In this document: positions 1 through 8,803 of the stretch, piece after piece
Layout: the number at the start of each line of letters is the position of its first letter
Numbering within the stretch: position 1 is the stretch's first letter
Source: Salinisphaera sp002433465
GTDB taxonomy: Bacteria; Pseudomonadota; Gammaproteobacteria; Nevskiales; Salinisphaeraceae
Assembly (NCBI RefSeq): GCF_040361435.1
Contig: NZ_APNL01000002.1
Span: 186,001-250,000 of the forward strand
Direction of reading: 5' to 3'
Length of the DNA: 64,000 bases
The notes under the pieces: model-generated
Database searches by the model: none
What the model was told of the DNA's origin: nothing
The model's input: only the letters and a program-made list of their open reading frames with translations
Program-made: the position numbers and the translations under genes

Positions 1-681
1 ACAGCGTATGCGGCACAAAGCCCATGGCATCGAGACTGTAGGCTGCGATCACCAGACCCAGGGCAGCGCCGGCAGACGGGCATCGACGTGTTCTTCACCC
101 GTGCTGCGCTCCAGCGGCGGCAGACGACCCAGCACGGCAAACCAGGCCCAGCTCGCGAGTGCCGTGGCCACGAGCGCGAGCGCCAGCCATGTGACGCCCA
201 CGCCGAAACCGGCCAGCCAGGGCACGACCGTACCGCTGGCCATGATGCCCAGGCCGATACCCGTGAACACCAGCGAGCTGGTATACGCCTTCGCCTGCAA
301 AGGCACCCGCGACAACGCGGCCGGTACGCCGACCACCACCATCATGGCCCCGGTGATGCCACAGGCCAGGCGCCAGAAGCCGTACCAGAGCACGCCCCAG
401 TCCAGCGCACAGGCATAGAGGCTGGCCACGGTGATCGCCAGACAGGCGGCCAGCACCGGGCGCACGCTCCATATGAGGGTGGCACGATGGGCCGTGGCCG
501 CACCGATGAGATAGCCGAGCAGGTTGATCGCGCCCAGATAGGCTGCCGCATGCGACGAAAACCAGCCGGCTTCGACCAGCGCCGGAATCAGCGGCGTATA
601 GGCGAAACGGGCCAGGCCGATACCGAGCAGCGTACAAACGCCGCCGGCCAGGCCAAGACGCGTGGCAGAAATTTGGGGCAT
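1..681 (-). pseudogene. YbfB/YjiJ-type MFS transporter, frameshifted and cut by the window edge
   Basis: The 210-residue frame from the ATG at 679-681 has the alternating hydrophobic helices of the N-terminal half of a YbfB/YjiJ-family MFS permease, including a typical start (GLARFAYTPLIPAL) and a loop followed by MASGTVVPWL. It stops at 49-51 inside what should be the mid-protein linker. The next reading frame (-1) continues without a stop to the window edge and reads LVIAAYSLDAMGFVPHTL, which looks like the conserved first helix of the second half of this family. A single-base loss near the GGG at 61-63 would explain the break. It may be a real pseudogene or a sequence error. Substrate unknown. 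It lies 91 bp downstream of glpQ on the same strand. Confidence 0.7.
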
Positions 682-772
682 CGGTGGTCAATACAGCGGT
701 TCGGGCCGCGAGTTTGCCACGAAAGCACGGGCCGCTGCCGGCAGCCCGCCCCAGCGGCTGCACGAACGCGAA

Positions 773-1819
773 CTATCGCGGGTACAGACGCGGCCGGTAG
801 CCCGGGTGGATCACCTCGACCGCGATATCGGTAAAGTCGGTGAACAGGCCATCCACGCCGTACTCGAAGTAATAGCGGCGCAGCTCGTCTTCGAGCCGGC
901 GGGTGCCGGCCGGCAGTTGGTCGGCGCGAAAGGTGTAAGGGTGTACCTTCAGCCCGCGTGCGTGGGCGAGCTGCACCAGGCCGCCGTGCGTATCGGCGAT
1001 ACGCTGCTTGTCCGGACCGATGCCGTCGGCGTATTCCGCGATGGTCGCGAGCCCGGCCGGGGTAACCAGTTCATCGTAGGCCGGTGCGTCGCTTATAAGC
1101 TGGATCATGGGCAGGTCGCTGCCCATCTGTTCGCGCATTTCGCGCAGGTTATCGAAGCCGAAGCTCTGGATATAAACCTTGGCATCGCGCCCGGCATAAC
1201 CGTAGGCGGCCAGCCGGTCGAGCAGCGTGCGTTCGATGGGCAGCCCTTCGTCATCGTGGAACTCAGGCGCCTTGGTTTCGGGGTAGATGCCGACATCGCG
1301 CCCGCTTTCGCGATTGAGCGACTGCACCATTTCCACCACGGCATCGAAGGTGGGCACCTTGAAACCCTGGGCATCGGCCTTGAACCGGCCCGGGAACACC
1401 CGGGTGCCGTCGGGTTTGGTCCGTTCGGTGACGTTGAGCTGCTGGATTTCATCGAGGGTGAAATCCGCCGCATACCAGCGCCCGTCGGCGCGCTTGCGGG
1501 CAGGGAACTGGCGTTCGACGTCGGTGGTGGATTCCAGATGGATATCGTGCAGGCAGATCAGGCGATGATCGGCGGTCATCACCAGATCGGGCTCGATATA
1601 GTCTGCGCCCAGGGCATAGGCCATGGCATAGGCAGGCAGCGTGTGCTCGGGCAAATAGCCGGAGGCGCCGCGATGTGCGATCACGATCTTGTGATTTTTT
1701 GTCATATGCGGATCCGCCTTGAAGTGACGGGCCTCGCTGCCGGGCCAGGCGGCGACCGGCAAGGCGGCCACGATCAGGGCCAGAACGATGACGATACGAA
1801 GCCCATGCGCTCGAACCAT
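773..1819 (-). CDS. glpQ: Glycerophosphodiester phosphodiesterase (periplasmic GlpQ type)
   Basis: 348 residues. Hydrolyses glycerophosphodiesters to glycerol 3-phosphate and an alcohol, outside the inner membrane. The GDPD fold is clear: the catalytic HRG is at about 49-51 (IAHRGASGYLPEHT), the metal ligands at about E76 and D78 (YIEPDL), and the second catalytic histidine at about H91 (LHDIHL). Residues 1-25 form a signal peptide (charged MVRAHGLR, then a hydrophobic core). I chose the ATG at 1817-1819 over an upstream TTG at 1861 because it gives a proper signal peptide and has a G-rich sequence just upstream. The length matches E. coli GlpQ. It follows tesB by 111 bp on the same strand. 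Confidence 0.92.
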   Translation of the reverse strand: MVRAHGLRIVIVLALIVAALPVAAWPGSEARHFKADPHMTKNHKIVIAHRGASGYLPEHTLPAYAMAYALGADYIEPDLVMTADHRLICLHDIHLESTTDVERQFPARKRADGRWYAADFTLDEIQQLNVTERTKPDGTRVFPGRFKADAQGFKVPTFDAVVEMVQSLNRESGRDVGIYPETKAPEFHDDEGLPIERTLLDRLAAYGYAGRDAKVYIQSFGFDNLREMREQMGSDLPMIQLISDAPAYDELVTPAGLATIAEYADGIGPDKQRIADTHGGLVQLAHARGLKVHPYTFRADQLPAGTRRLEDELRRYYFEYGVDGLFTDFTDIAVEVIHPGYRPRLYPR

Positions 1820-1930
1820 GCCAAACCCCCGAGATATCGCAAGCGATTGTCGAAGGCTCAAGCCTAGTTGGGCACGATGACAGTTTCGTAACCGCCACGG
1901 CGCGACCGCGAGAGGTTATGCAGAGCTTTC

Positions 1931-2824
1931 CTAGGCGTCGCGCGGCTTGCGCTGGCGAATCAGCCCCTCCTGGGCCACGGATGCCACCAGATGGCCGTCG
2001 CGATTGAAGATCAGCCCGCGCGACAGGCCGCGCGAATCCTGGGCGCCAGGGCTGTCCATGGCATAGAGCAGCCACTCGTCGACCCGGAACGCGCGATGGA
2101 ACCAGATCGCGTGATCGATGCTGGCCATCTGCATGCCGGGGGTGAAGAACGAGACCCCGTGCGGGAACAGCGATGTCGCCAGCAGATTGAAATCGCTGGC
2201 ATAGGTCAGCACCGCGCGGTGCACGGACTGGTCGTCGGGCAGCGGCGCCTTGGCCTTGAACCAGACATGCTGCACCGGCTCGCGCTTGTCCGGATCGAGC
2301 ATGTTCCAGGGTTTGACCGCGCGCATGTCGATCGCGACCTCGCGCCCCACCGCTTCGCGCAGCGATTCCGGCACCCGATCCAGGGCATCGACCCAGGCAC
2401 GGCGCAGCTCGTCGTGGCTGGCCAGCTCTTCCGGGCCCACCACGTCGGGCATGCTCATCTGATGGGTATAGCCGGACTCCTCGATATGAAACGAGGCCAG
2501 CATGGAGAAGATCGGCCGGCCGTGCTGGATGGCCTGCACGCGCCGGGTGGCAAAGCTCCTGCCGTCGCGAATATTGTCGACTTCGTAGACGATGGCCGCC
2601 TGCATATCGCCCGGGCGCAGAAAATAGCCGTGCATGGAATGCGCCTGCTGGGACGCATCCACGGTACGCGTGGCGGCAACCATGGCCTGCCCCGCGACCT
2701 GGCCGCCGAACACGCTCTTGCCGCCGATATCCCGCGAACTGCCGCGAAACAGCCGTTGCTCCAGCGGCTCCAGATCGAGCTGATCAAGCAGATCCTGAAC
2801 CAGGCGTTGTCCATCCCCTGACAT
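1931..2824 (-). CDS. tesB: Acyl-CoA thioesterase II
   Basis: 297 residues, a double-hotdog enzyme that hydrolyses medium and long acyl-CoAs to free fatty acid and CoA in the cytoplasm. Family marks: VFGGQVAGQAM near residue 38, HSMHGYFLRPGD near 62, and in the second hotdog YASDFNLLATSL, IDHAIWFHR and VAQEGLIR, which carry the expected Asp and Gln of the TesB catalytic set. The ATG at 2822-2824 was chosen because an AAGGAG box lies 9 nt upstream; the frame stays open for another 99 nt, but that part is not family-like. Two more thioesterase genes follow upstream on the same strand, after a gap with a degenerate repeat. Confidence 0.95.
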   Translation of the reverse strand: MSGDGQRLVQDLLDQLDLEPLEQRLFRGSSRDIGGKSVFGGQVAGQAMVAATRTVDASQQAHSMHGYFLRPGDMQAAIVYEVDNIRDGRSFATRRVQAIQHGRPIFSMLASFHIEESGYTHQMSMPDVVGPEELASHDELRRAWVDALDRVPESLREAVGREVAIDMRAVKPWNMLDPDKREPVQHVWFKAKAPLPDDQSVHRAVLTYASDFNLLATSLFPHGVSFFTPGMQMASIDHAIWFHRAFRVDEWLLYAMDSPGAQDSRGLSRGLIFNRDGHLVASVAQEGLIRQRKPRDA

Positions 2825-2899
2825 CGTGCACACGCTCCTTCGCGAACCGCTGACGCCGCAGCGATTCATCTTTTTATTCGATACGGCAAGACTGCCGCG

Positions 2900-3090
2900 A
2901 TGGCTGTTAAGCAATCTCTGCACAACCTCTCGCGGCTCGCGTCCGAGTTCTCAAATGCCTTGCGACAAGGCGTGCGAGCGCAGCGCCCTGCCTCATGGGC
3001 AGATCAAGCTCGGCAACGCAGTCGCAGCACTTTCGAGGCCGGACCCCTCGGGGCCGCCATAGGTGATGCAGATATTCCTGAATGCCCTAG
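2900..3090. repeat. Degenerate copy of dispersed intergenic repeat family 1
   Basis: The 2825-3138 gap has no gene. Part of it aligns with the better preserved copy at 46840-47004: shared pieces include GACAAGGCG and a GATCAAGC...GCAACGCA segment in the same order. The ends are poorly preserved (GGCTGTTAAGC on the left, CCCTAG on the right). Judged by eye, so the exact limits are approximate. Confidence 0.4.
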
Positions 3091-3138
3091 TGTAATTCAA
3101 ACGGCCACTGCGCAAAGCCCGCCTGCCGTGACTACGCC

Positions 3139-3594
3139 CTACTCGGCCGGGTTGTCGCCCTCAACGGCGCGCAACAGGAAATCGGCACGGGCAAAGGCGA
3201 TCGGACGATCCGGATCATCCTGCCAGCACTCGGCCTGTACCTGGGCGATACGTCGCCCCGAACGGATCAGCCGGCACCGGCAAAGACAGTCCGCGGCCGC
3301 CGCCGAGCGCCAGTAGTCGATCGAGAAATCCACCGGATAGGGGATACGCGTCTGGGCCTCGGCGATGAGCACCTCGAACTGCATGGCCAGCTCCAGCAGG
3401 CTGGCCACCGTGCCGCCATGCAGGGCCGGCAGGCGCGGACTGCCGATCAGTTCGTCGCGATAGGGCATGCGATAGACCCTTGCCTCGCCATCATCGGCCT
3501 GCTCGATCCGAAGATCCAGATAGGCCGCATAGGGGATCGCGGCGACCAGATCTTCGTGGATCACCGCCGTTTTCGACTCGTTGCTATCGCTCAT
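3139..3594 (-). CDS. PaaI-family hotdog thioesterase (second of a pair)
   Basis: 151 residues. Single hotdog domain with the PaaI/YdiI-like signature LHGGTVASLLELAM near residues 79-92 and a C-terminal strand set ending FARADFLLRAVEG. It probably hydrolyses a small or aromatic acyl-CoA; the substrate cannot be read from the sequence. Its ATG (3592-3594) overlaps the TGA of the upstream thioesterase (3591-3593) in an ATGA, so the two are almost certainly translationally coupled and may form a heteromeric hotdog assembly. The usual catalytic acid of the family seems to be the E in SLLELAM. Confidence 0.85.
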   Translation of the reverse strand: MSDSNESKTAVIHEDLVAAIPYAAYLDLRIEQADDGEARVYRMPYRDELIGSPRLPALHGGTVASLLELAMQFEVLIAEAQTRIPYPVDFSIDYWRSAAAADCLCRCRLIRSGRRIAQVQAECWQDDPDRPIAFARADFLLRAVEGDNPAE

Positions 3595-4049
3595 GGCTTG
3601 AGCTGCCGGCCGGTGCGCATGAACGCGGCCGTACAGAGCGATACCGCGCGTTCGCGCTCGCCCTGATGCAGCGTGGCCCGCACGAAACCCACGCAGCGGG
3701 TGACGTGATAGCACTCGGCTTCGATCCACAGCCTCTGTTCGGCCACCGCCGGGCGCAGATAATCCATGCGCAAGTCCAGGGTCGCGATCGTTTCCAGCCC
3801 CGGCAGCGCCAGAAATACAGCCAGACCGCAGGTGCTGTCGGCGGCAGCCAGGCCCACCGAGGTATGCCACAGCCCCGCGCCCGGATCGCCGAGGAAGCAT
3901 TCGCGATAGTCGAGTGCCGTGACGATACGCTCGCCGGCAACATCTACCACACGCAGCCCGATCGCCTGGTTATAGGGAATCCCGCCGTTGAAACGGGCCG
4001 CGATTTCGGCGCGTATCGCCGGGTCGCGCTTGTCGAGTTGTTCATACAT
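3591..4049 (-). CDS. PaaI-family hotdog thioesterase (first of a pair)
   Basis: 152 residues, single hotdog domain. The central helix region reads GLWHTSVGLAAADSTCGLAVFLA, which replaces the HGG motif of standard PaaI enzymes with WHTSVG and puts an Asp (AAADS) at the usual acid position. The following strand ATLDLRMDYLRPA is typical of the family (T-x-x-L-x-x-x-Y-L-R-P). This gene and the overlapping downstream paralogue are divergent enough not to be a recent duplication. The start ATG at 4047-4049 gives a normal-length protein. Divergent from the LON-domain gene at 4183. Confidence 0.82.
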   Translation of the reverse strand: MYEQLDKRDPAIRAEIAARFNGGIPYNQAIGLRVVDVAGERIVTALDYRECFLGDPGAGLWHTSVGLAAADSTCGLAVFLALPGLETIATLDLRMDYLRPAVAEQRLWIEAECYHVTRCVGFVRATLHQGERERAVSLCTAAFMRTGRQLKP

Positions 4050-4182
4050 GTCGCGAGAAGATAGCCGGCCCCCGCCAGCCTGTCACGCGATCCGGTTGCC
4101 ACGCCCGCGCTTGTGAGCGCGTAAGATGACTCTGTCCCCAGCATTCGCTGCTTCATTTTCGAATAGCCTTACCGACGCGCCC

Positions 4183-4770
4183 ATGGACCATCCCGATTAC
4201 GCGCTATTTCCCTTGAGCACGGTCTTGTTCCCCGGCGGCATCATGCCGCTGCGTATATTCGAGCCGCGCTATCTCGACATGGTCGCCATGTGCATGAAGG
4301 GCCAGACCGGCTTTGGCATCTGTGCTACCCGCCCACCCGAGAACGAACACGAGTTCAGCAGCCCGCATGCGGTGGGCACGCTGGTCGAGATCGTGGATTT
4401 CGACCGCCTGGACGACGGCGCGCTCGGCATCACCGTGCATGGGCGGGCGCGTTTCGAGGTGCGCTCCACGCGCCAGGCCGACAACGGCCTGTGGTGGGGC
4501 AGCGTCGAATTCATCGACGAAGACGCCGACAGCGCCTGTCCGATCGAGTTTTCGGCGCTCAAGCAGATTGCCGCGGCGTTGATCGACGAGGTCGGCCTGC
4601 CCTACGACACCGAAAGCCGCAGCTACGACTCGGCCAGCTGGCTGTCGGCGCGCCTTACCGAGCTGCTGCCTTTCGATGCCGCCACCAAACACGACCTGCT
4701 GGCCACCAACGACCCGCTGGAACGGCTGCGTCGTATTCGCCCGATGATCGAAATCGAGAACACCCGCTAG
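4183..4770 (+). CDS. LON N-terminal (substrate-binding) domain protein
   Basis: 195 residues with the LON substrate-binding fold but no AAA or protease domain. The signature LFPLSTVLFPGGIMPLRIFEPRYLDM fills residues 8-33. Stand-alone proteins of this type are widespread in Proteobacteria; their role is not well established. The frame is open from an ATG at 4126, but the ATG at 4183 fits the usual family N-terminus (a few residues before LFPL). No strong ribosome binding site is visible before either start. Monocistronic; the L,D-transpeptidase gene starts 91 bp later. Confidence 0.85.
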   Translation: MDHPDYALFPLSTVLFPGGIMPLRIFEPRYLDMVAMCMKGQTGFGICATRPPENEHEFSSPHAVGTLVEIVDFDRLDDGALGITVHGRARFEVRSTRQADNGLWWGSVEFIDEDADSACPIEFSALKQIAAALIDEVGLPYDTESRSYDSASWLSARLTELLPFDAATKHDLLATNDPLERLRRIRPMIEIENTR

Positions 4771-4861
4771 ATACCATCCAGGCCTTCCGGGTTGCCCCGG
4801 ATGTGCCGACAGGCCAGCTGCGGTAGCATCCCCGCGTAGGGGAACGACCATTGGACACGCC

Positions 4862-6667
4862 GTGAATACTTTTAAACTCGGGCTGTTAGCCGGCCTTTTC
4901 GCGCTGGCTGTTGCCGGTTGCAGCAGTGCGCCCGATCAAGCGATGCTGCCCGCGCCCGCCTCGAACGAAGCCGCCGACAGCGACACGTCAAGCGCGCGCG
5001 CCGATACCCAGGCCGGCGCCGGCCAGAAAGCCGCGATCAAGACCGCGCTGGCCGATTTATCGGACGACACCGTCGACCATGCCGTGGTCGACTACTACCA
5101 GCACCACGACCACGCCGCTGCCTGGTTCGATAGTCAGGGCGCCGCCCGCGACGAAATCAAGACCCTGCTGGACGCCCTGTCGCGTGCCAGCCGCCAGGGG
5201 CTGGTCACCGCCGACTATGGTTACGACGCGCTGGCCCGGCGTATCGAACAGGCCGATACCGCCCCCGGGCCGATGGATGCCGACACCGTGGCCGCACTCG
5301 ATATTCGCTTGAGCCAGGCGTTCGTGCGCTATGCCGTCGATCTGCACCAGGGCCGCGTTGGCGAAGGCGATCTGCGCCCGCGCTGGTACGAAGACCTGCC
5401 ACCGGTCGACTATGCCGGCGCGCTTGAACGGGCCACGCGCGACGGCGATGTCGATGCCGCGCTGACCGAGCTGCGCCCGCCCCACGATGGCTATACCCGC
5501 CTGGTGAAAGCGCTGGCGGACTATCGTGCCATCGTGGATGCGGGCGGCTGGCCCGAAGTGCCCGACGGACCGCTGCTGGAAACCGGCGTGCGCGATGCGC
5601 GTGTGGCCACGCTGCGAAAACGCCTGCAGGCCAGCGGCGATCTCACCCCGGGCAGCGAAACGGGCGACAACGTCGAAGACGGCGTGAACGCCTTGGAAAC
5701 GATGGACGCGCCCCAGGACGGCGATACCCGCTCGCCGCGCTACGACGCGCCGCTGGCAAAGGCGGTCGAACATTTCCAGCGCCGCCACGGCCTCAAGATC
5801 GATGGCAAGGTGGGCCCCGGCACGCGGGCCGCGCTGAACGTACCGGCCGAGCAACGCGTACGCCAGATCGAGATCAACCTGGAACGCTGGCGCTGGCTGC
5901 CGGCCGACCTGGGCGAGCGCTACGTGATGGTCAATATCCCGGAATATCGCCTGCGGGCCTACGACAACGGCCGGCCGGCGCTGGAAATGCGCGTGGTGGT
6001 GGGCGAATCCTACGACGACCGCGCCACGCCGATTTTCTCCGACGCCATGGAGTACGTCGTCTTTCGCCCCTACTGGAACGTGCCGACCAGCATCGCCGCC
6101 GACGAGATCGTGCCCGAGGTCCGCAAGAATCCCGGTTATCTCGACCAAAAAGACTACGAGATTGTCGCCGAATTCACGCCCGACGCCGAGGTATTGCCCA
6201 ACACCTCCGAAAACATCGACAAGGTCGAAGCCGGCACGCTTTTCGTGCGCCAGCGCGGCGGCAGCCACAACGCGCTGGGCTTGGTGAAGTTCATGTTTCC
6301 CAACCAGTACGCGGTCTATCTGCACGACAGCCCGGCAGAACAGCTGTTCTCCCGCAACGAACGCGATTTCAGCCACGGCTGCGTACGCGTCCAGCATCCG
6401 GACCAGCTGGCGGCGTTCGTGCTGGCCGGCAAACCCGACTGGGATACCGCCCGTATCGACAGCGCGCTCCACGAAGAGGATCGCCAGCGGGTGGATCTCG
6501 AGGAATCGATCCCGGTCTATCTGGCCTACTGGACCGCCTTCGTCGATGAGGCAGGCGTGAATTTCCGTGCCGACGTCTACGACAACGATCCGCGCGTGGA
6601 AAAAGCCATGCGCCAGGTCGATCGCAGCGTGCCCGACAATACCCTCGCGCGGGCCGAAGCCAGTTGA
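4862..6667 (+). CDS. L,D-transpeptidase lipoprotein, LdtD/YcbB type
   Basis: 601 residues, close to the length of E. coli LdtD. It makes 3-3 or related peptidoglycan crosslinks, or attaches proteins to murein, in the periplasm. A signal peptide ends in the lipobox LAVAGC (Cys20), so it is predicted to be lipid-anchored. Then come a long helical scaffold region, a peptidoglycan-binding domain near 275-335 (HFQRRHGLKIDGKVGPGTRAALN), and a YkuD domain with H488 (YLHDSP) and the catalytic SHGC (Cys507). The start is GTG at 4862. Its TGA overlaps the start of the following M15 peptidase gene, so the two act together on the cell wall. Confidence 0.92.
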   Translation: MNTFKLGLLAGLFALAVAGCSSAPDQAMLPAPASNEAADSDTSSARADTQAGAGQKAAIKTALADLSDDTVDHAVVDYYQHHDHAAAWFDSQGAARDEIKTLLDALSRASRQGLVTADYGYDALARRIEQADTAPGPMDADTVAALDIRLSQAFVRYAVDLHQGRVGEGDLRPRWYEDLPPVDYAGALERATRDGDVDAALTELRPPHDGYTRLVKALADYRAIVDAGGWPEVPDGPLLETGVRDARVATLRKRLQASGDLTPGSETGDNVEDGVNALETMDAPQDGDTRSPRYDAPLAKAVEHFQRRHGLKIDGKVGPGTRAALNVPAEQRVRQIEINLERWRWLPADLGERYVMVNIPEYRLRAYDNGRPALEMRVVVGESYDDRATPIFSDAMEYVVFRPYWNVPTSIAADEIVPEVRKNPGYLDQKDYEIVAEFTPDAEVLPNTSENIDKVEAGTLFVRQRGGSHNALGLVKFMFPNQYAVYLHDSPAEQLFSRNERDFSHGCVRVQHPDQLAAFVLAGKPDWDTARIDSALHEEDRQRVDLEESIPVYLAYWTAFVDEAGVNFRADVYDNDPRVEKAMRQVDRSVPDNTLARAEAS

Positions 6668-7635
6668 AGCCTAGCCTCGCAGCGCTGATGTTCTGCCTGG
6701 CGCTGTGCGCGTCGGCCGCCCAGGCGCGTCTGGTGCTCGACGACAGCCTGGCTATGGGCGAGCAGCGCAGCGAAGCGCAATTCGCGCTGGCCATCGACGG
6801 CACGCCACAGCCGCCCTCGCTCCGGGCCGCGTTCGCGATGCCGGGCGAGCGTATCGACATCGCCGCCCGGGACTTGCCCCCGGGCGCGGAGCTGGTCCTG
6901 CAGACATCGGGCGCGGGCGTACTCGAAACCGTGTCGGCCGCTCGCTGGCGCTGGCAGGCGCCGAACGAGCCCGGCCTGTATCCGCTGGTGATATACAACC
7001 GCGACAACATGAGCCGGCAACGGCTCAACGTGTTCGTGAAAAAACCCTACGATGCCCGCCAATCGGCGCTCGACGGCTATCGTATCGGGCGTTACGAGCC
7101 GCACGGCCTGCGCGGCCGGGCCAGCTCCGCGCCGCCCGACGGCCTGATCCAGGTCACCCGCGCCAATCAGGATGTGGCCCTATCCGAGCATTTCACCCTC
7201 GGCCAGTTCCTGTGTCATCAACAGCCCGAGCACTGGCCCAAATACGTGCTCGTGCGCCCGCGGCTGCTGGAAAAACTCGAACGGCTACACGCCGCGCTCG
7301 CCGATGCCGGTTTCGATCTCGACACCATTACGGTGATGAGCGGCTATCGCACGCCCTGGTACAACGCCGATATCGGCAACACCACGGTCTATAGCCAGCA
7401 CCTGTTCGGCAGCGCCGCCGATATCTTCGTGGACGCGAACGGCGACGGCCGCATGGACGATCTCAACGAAGACGGCGTTGTGGACAGCGCCGATGCACGC
7501 TGGCTGGCCGATCTGGTGGAAACCGTGGTGGCCGCAAAGCCGTCGCTGGCCGGTGGTATGAGCGTATACCCGGCCAATTCCCGCCACGGCCCCTTCGTGC
7601 ATATCGACGTACGCGGCACGCGGGTACGCTGGTAA
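6664..7635 (+). CDS. M15-type peptidase (DUF882/YcbK-like), secreted
   Basis: 323 residues. Signal peptide to about residue 21 (CLALCASAAQA), a beta-rich N-terminal domain, then a zinc peptidase domain from about 175: HFTLGQFLCHQ, VMSGYRTPWYNADIGN and SQHLFGSAADIFVD give the family's zinc-binding His/Asp residues, and FVHIDVRG supplies the last His. Residues 257-280 look like a calcium-binding loop pair (DANGDGRMDD and NEDGVVDSAD), inserted in the catalytic domain. The best start is the TTG at 6664, overlapping the TGA of the transpeptidase gene; an ATG at 6688 would shorten the signal peptide. E. coli also places ycbK next to ycbB (ldtD). Confidence 0.87.
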   Translation: MKPSLAALMFCLALCASAAQARLVLDDSLAMGEQRSEAQFALAIDGTPQPPSLRAAFAMPGERIDIAARDLPPGAELVLQTSGAGVLETVSAARWRWQAPNEPGLYPLVIYNRDNMSRQRLNVFVKKPYDARQSALDGYRIGRYEPHGLRGRASSAPPDGLIQVTRANQDVALSEHFTLGQFLCHQQPEHWPKYVLVRPRLLEKLERLHAALADAGFDLDTITVMSGYRTPWYNADIGNTTVYSQHLFGSAADIFVDANGDGRMDDLNEDGVVDSADARWLADLVETVVAAKPSLAGGMSVYPANSRHGPFVHIDVRGTRVRW

Positions 7636-7665
7636 GCCGGGGCTGTTCTCGGTTTCAGCGCTCTT

Positions 7666-8769
7666 TCAGGCGCCGTCTTCGGTCGCGGACAAGTCGTTCG
7701 CCGGTCGCGCTACGCTATCGTCGCCGAGCTGGGTCGTGCCGCCGGCCGGCGTGTTGGCTTCACCCACGCTCTCGTTCGTGCCGGCCGACGTGCCCGCGGC
7801 TTCGCCGGCGATCTGGGCCAGCAGATCGGCGATGGCGTCGATACGGTCGTCGCGATCATCGATATCGTGGCGAGCGGCGATGAAGGCCGGGCGGTTGTAG
7901 TAGACCGTAACCGTACCGTCGTCGGCCTGGGCGACCAGCATTTTCTGGGGCAGATCGATACCGATGGTCTGATTCGAGCGCATCAGCGGCGTGCCCGCAT
8001 TCGGGTTGCCGAAAATGAACAGCGTGCTCGGCCCAACGTCGCGCCCCAGCGAGCGGCTGGCAAAGTCGATTGTATCCACCTGGGTGAGCGCTTCGCGCGA
8101 CTGAATGGCGCTGTTCAAGCGATTGACCACGGTCGTGAAATCGTCGCTACTGGTCACGCTTTCGATGCCTTCGCCTTCGGCAATACCGGCCGCGCCGGCA
8201 TTCGCGTCCAGATCGGCGTTGGCAGCGGCACGAACAACGGCTTCGAGATCGTCATCGAGGGCGTCCAGCGTGCCGTTTTCGACCCCGTCGAGGTCGTAGC
8301 GCGCGGCCAGATAGGCCGCGTTGCTGAAGGCCACGCCAATATCGTCGTCGCGATCGCGATAAACGAGCACGCGTGCTGGCAGATCCAACGCCACTCGCGC
8401 ATCGGCGGCGATCAGCGCGCTTTCGCGGTTGGCGTCGGCCACGAACAATACCGTGGTCGGGCGCAGGCTCAGGTTTGCGTTGCGGGCATTGGCCTGGTGA
8501 TCGACTTCGGTACGCGCACTCAGGTTGGCGCGCTCGGCGATGGCATCGAGCAGCGCCGAACGGGTGGCATCGAAGCCGCGCGTCGATACCGCCAGACTCA
8601 GGCCGGGAACATTGGTTTCGGCGGCCGGCGGCGTGGCGTCGTTTTCGTCGCTGTCTTCCTCGCCGTCGAGCAGCTCGCTCCATTCACAGGCCGACATGAC
8701 CACAGCCACGAGAATCAGCAGGCCGATCAGGCCGAAACGTCGCGCTGTTGTCAGCGATGCACGCGTCAT
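7666..8769 (-). CDS. Lipoprotein with two DUF302 domains
   Basis: 367 residues. Signal peptide with lipobox VVMSAC (Cys28). Two DUF302 repeats follow: about 57-160, ending PARVLVYRDRDDDIGVAFSNAAYLAARYDL, and about 205-310, ending PQKMLVAQADDGTVTVYYNRPAFIAARHDI. The equivalent end motifs (LPxKMLVY...PxYLAxRY) make the duplication plain. Between them and at the C-terminus are acidic, Ala/Gly-rich linkers. DUF302 proteins have no firmly known activity. Its 3' end faces the M15 peptidase gene with 30 bp between the stops. Confidence 0.88.
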   Translation of the reverse strand: MTRASLTTARRFGLIGLLILVAVVMSACEWSELLDGEEDSDENDATPPAAETNVPGLSLAVSTRGFDATRSALLDAIAERANLSARTEVDHQANARNANLSLRPTTVLFVADANRESALIAADARVALDLPARVLVYRDRDDDIGVAFSNAAYLAARYDLDGVENGTLDALDDDLEAVVRAAANADLDANAGAAGIAEGEGIESVTSSDDFTTVVNRLNSAIQSREALTQVDTIDFASRSLGRDVGPSTLFIFGNPNAGTPLMRSNQTIGIDLPQKMLVAQADDGTVTVYYNRPAFIAARHDIDDRDDRIDAIADLLAQIAGEAAGTSAGTNESVGEANTPAGGTTQLGDDSVARPANDLSATEDGA

Positions 8770-8803
8770 GAAAACCCCACAGATCGCGAATCCAGACTCG
8801 ATC

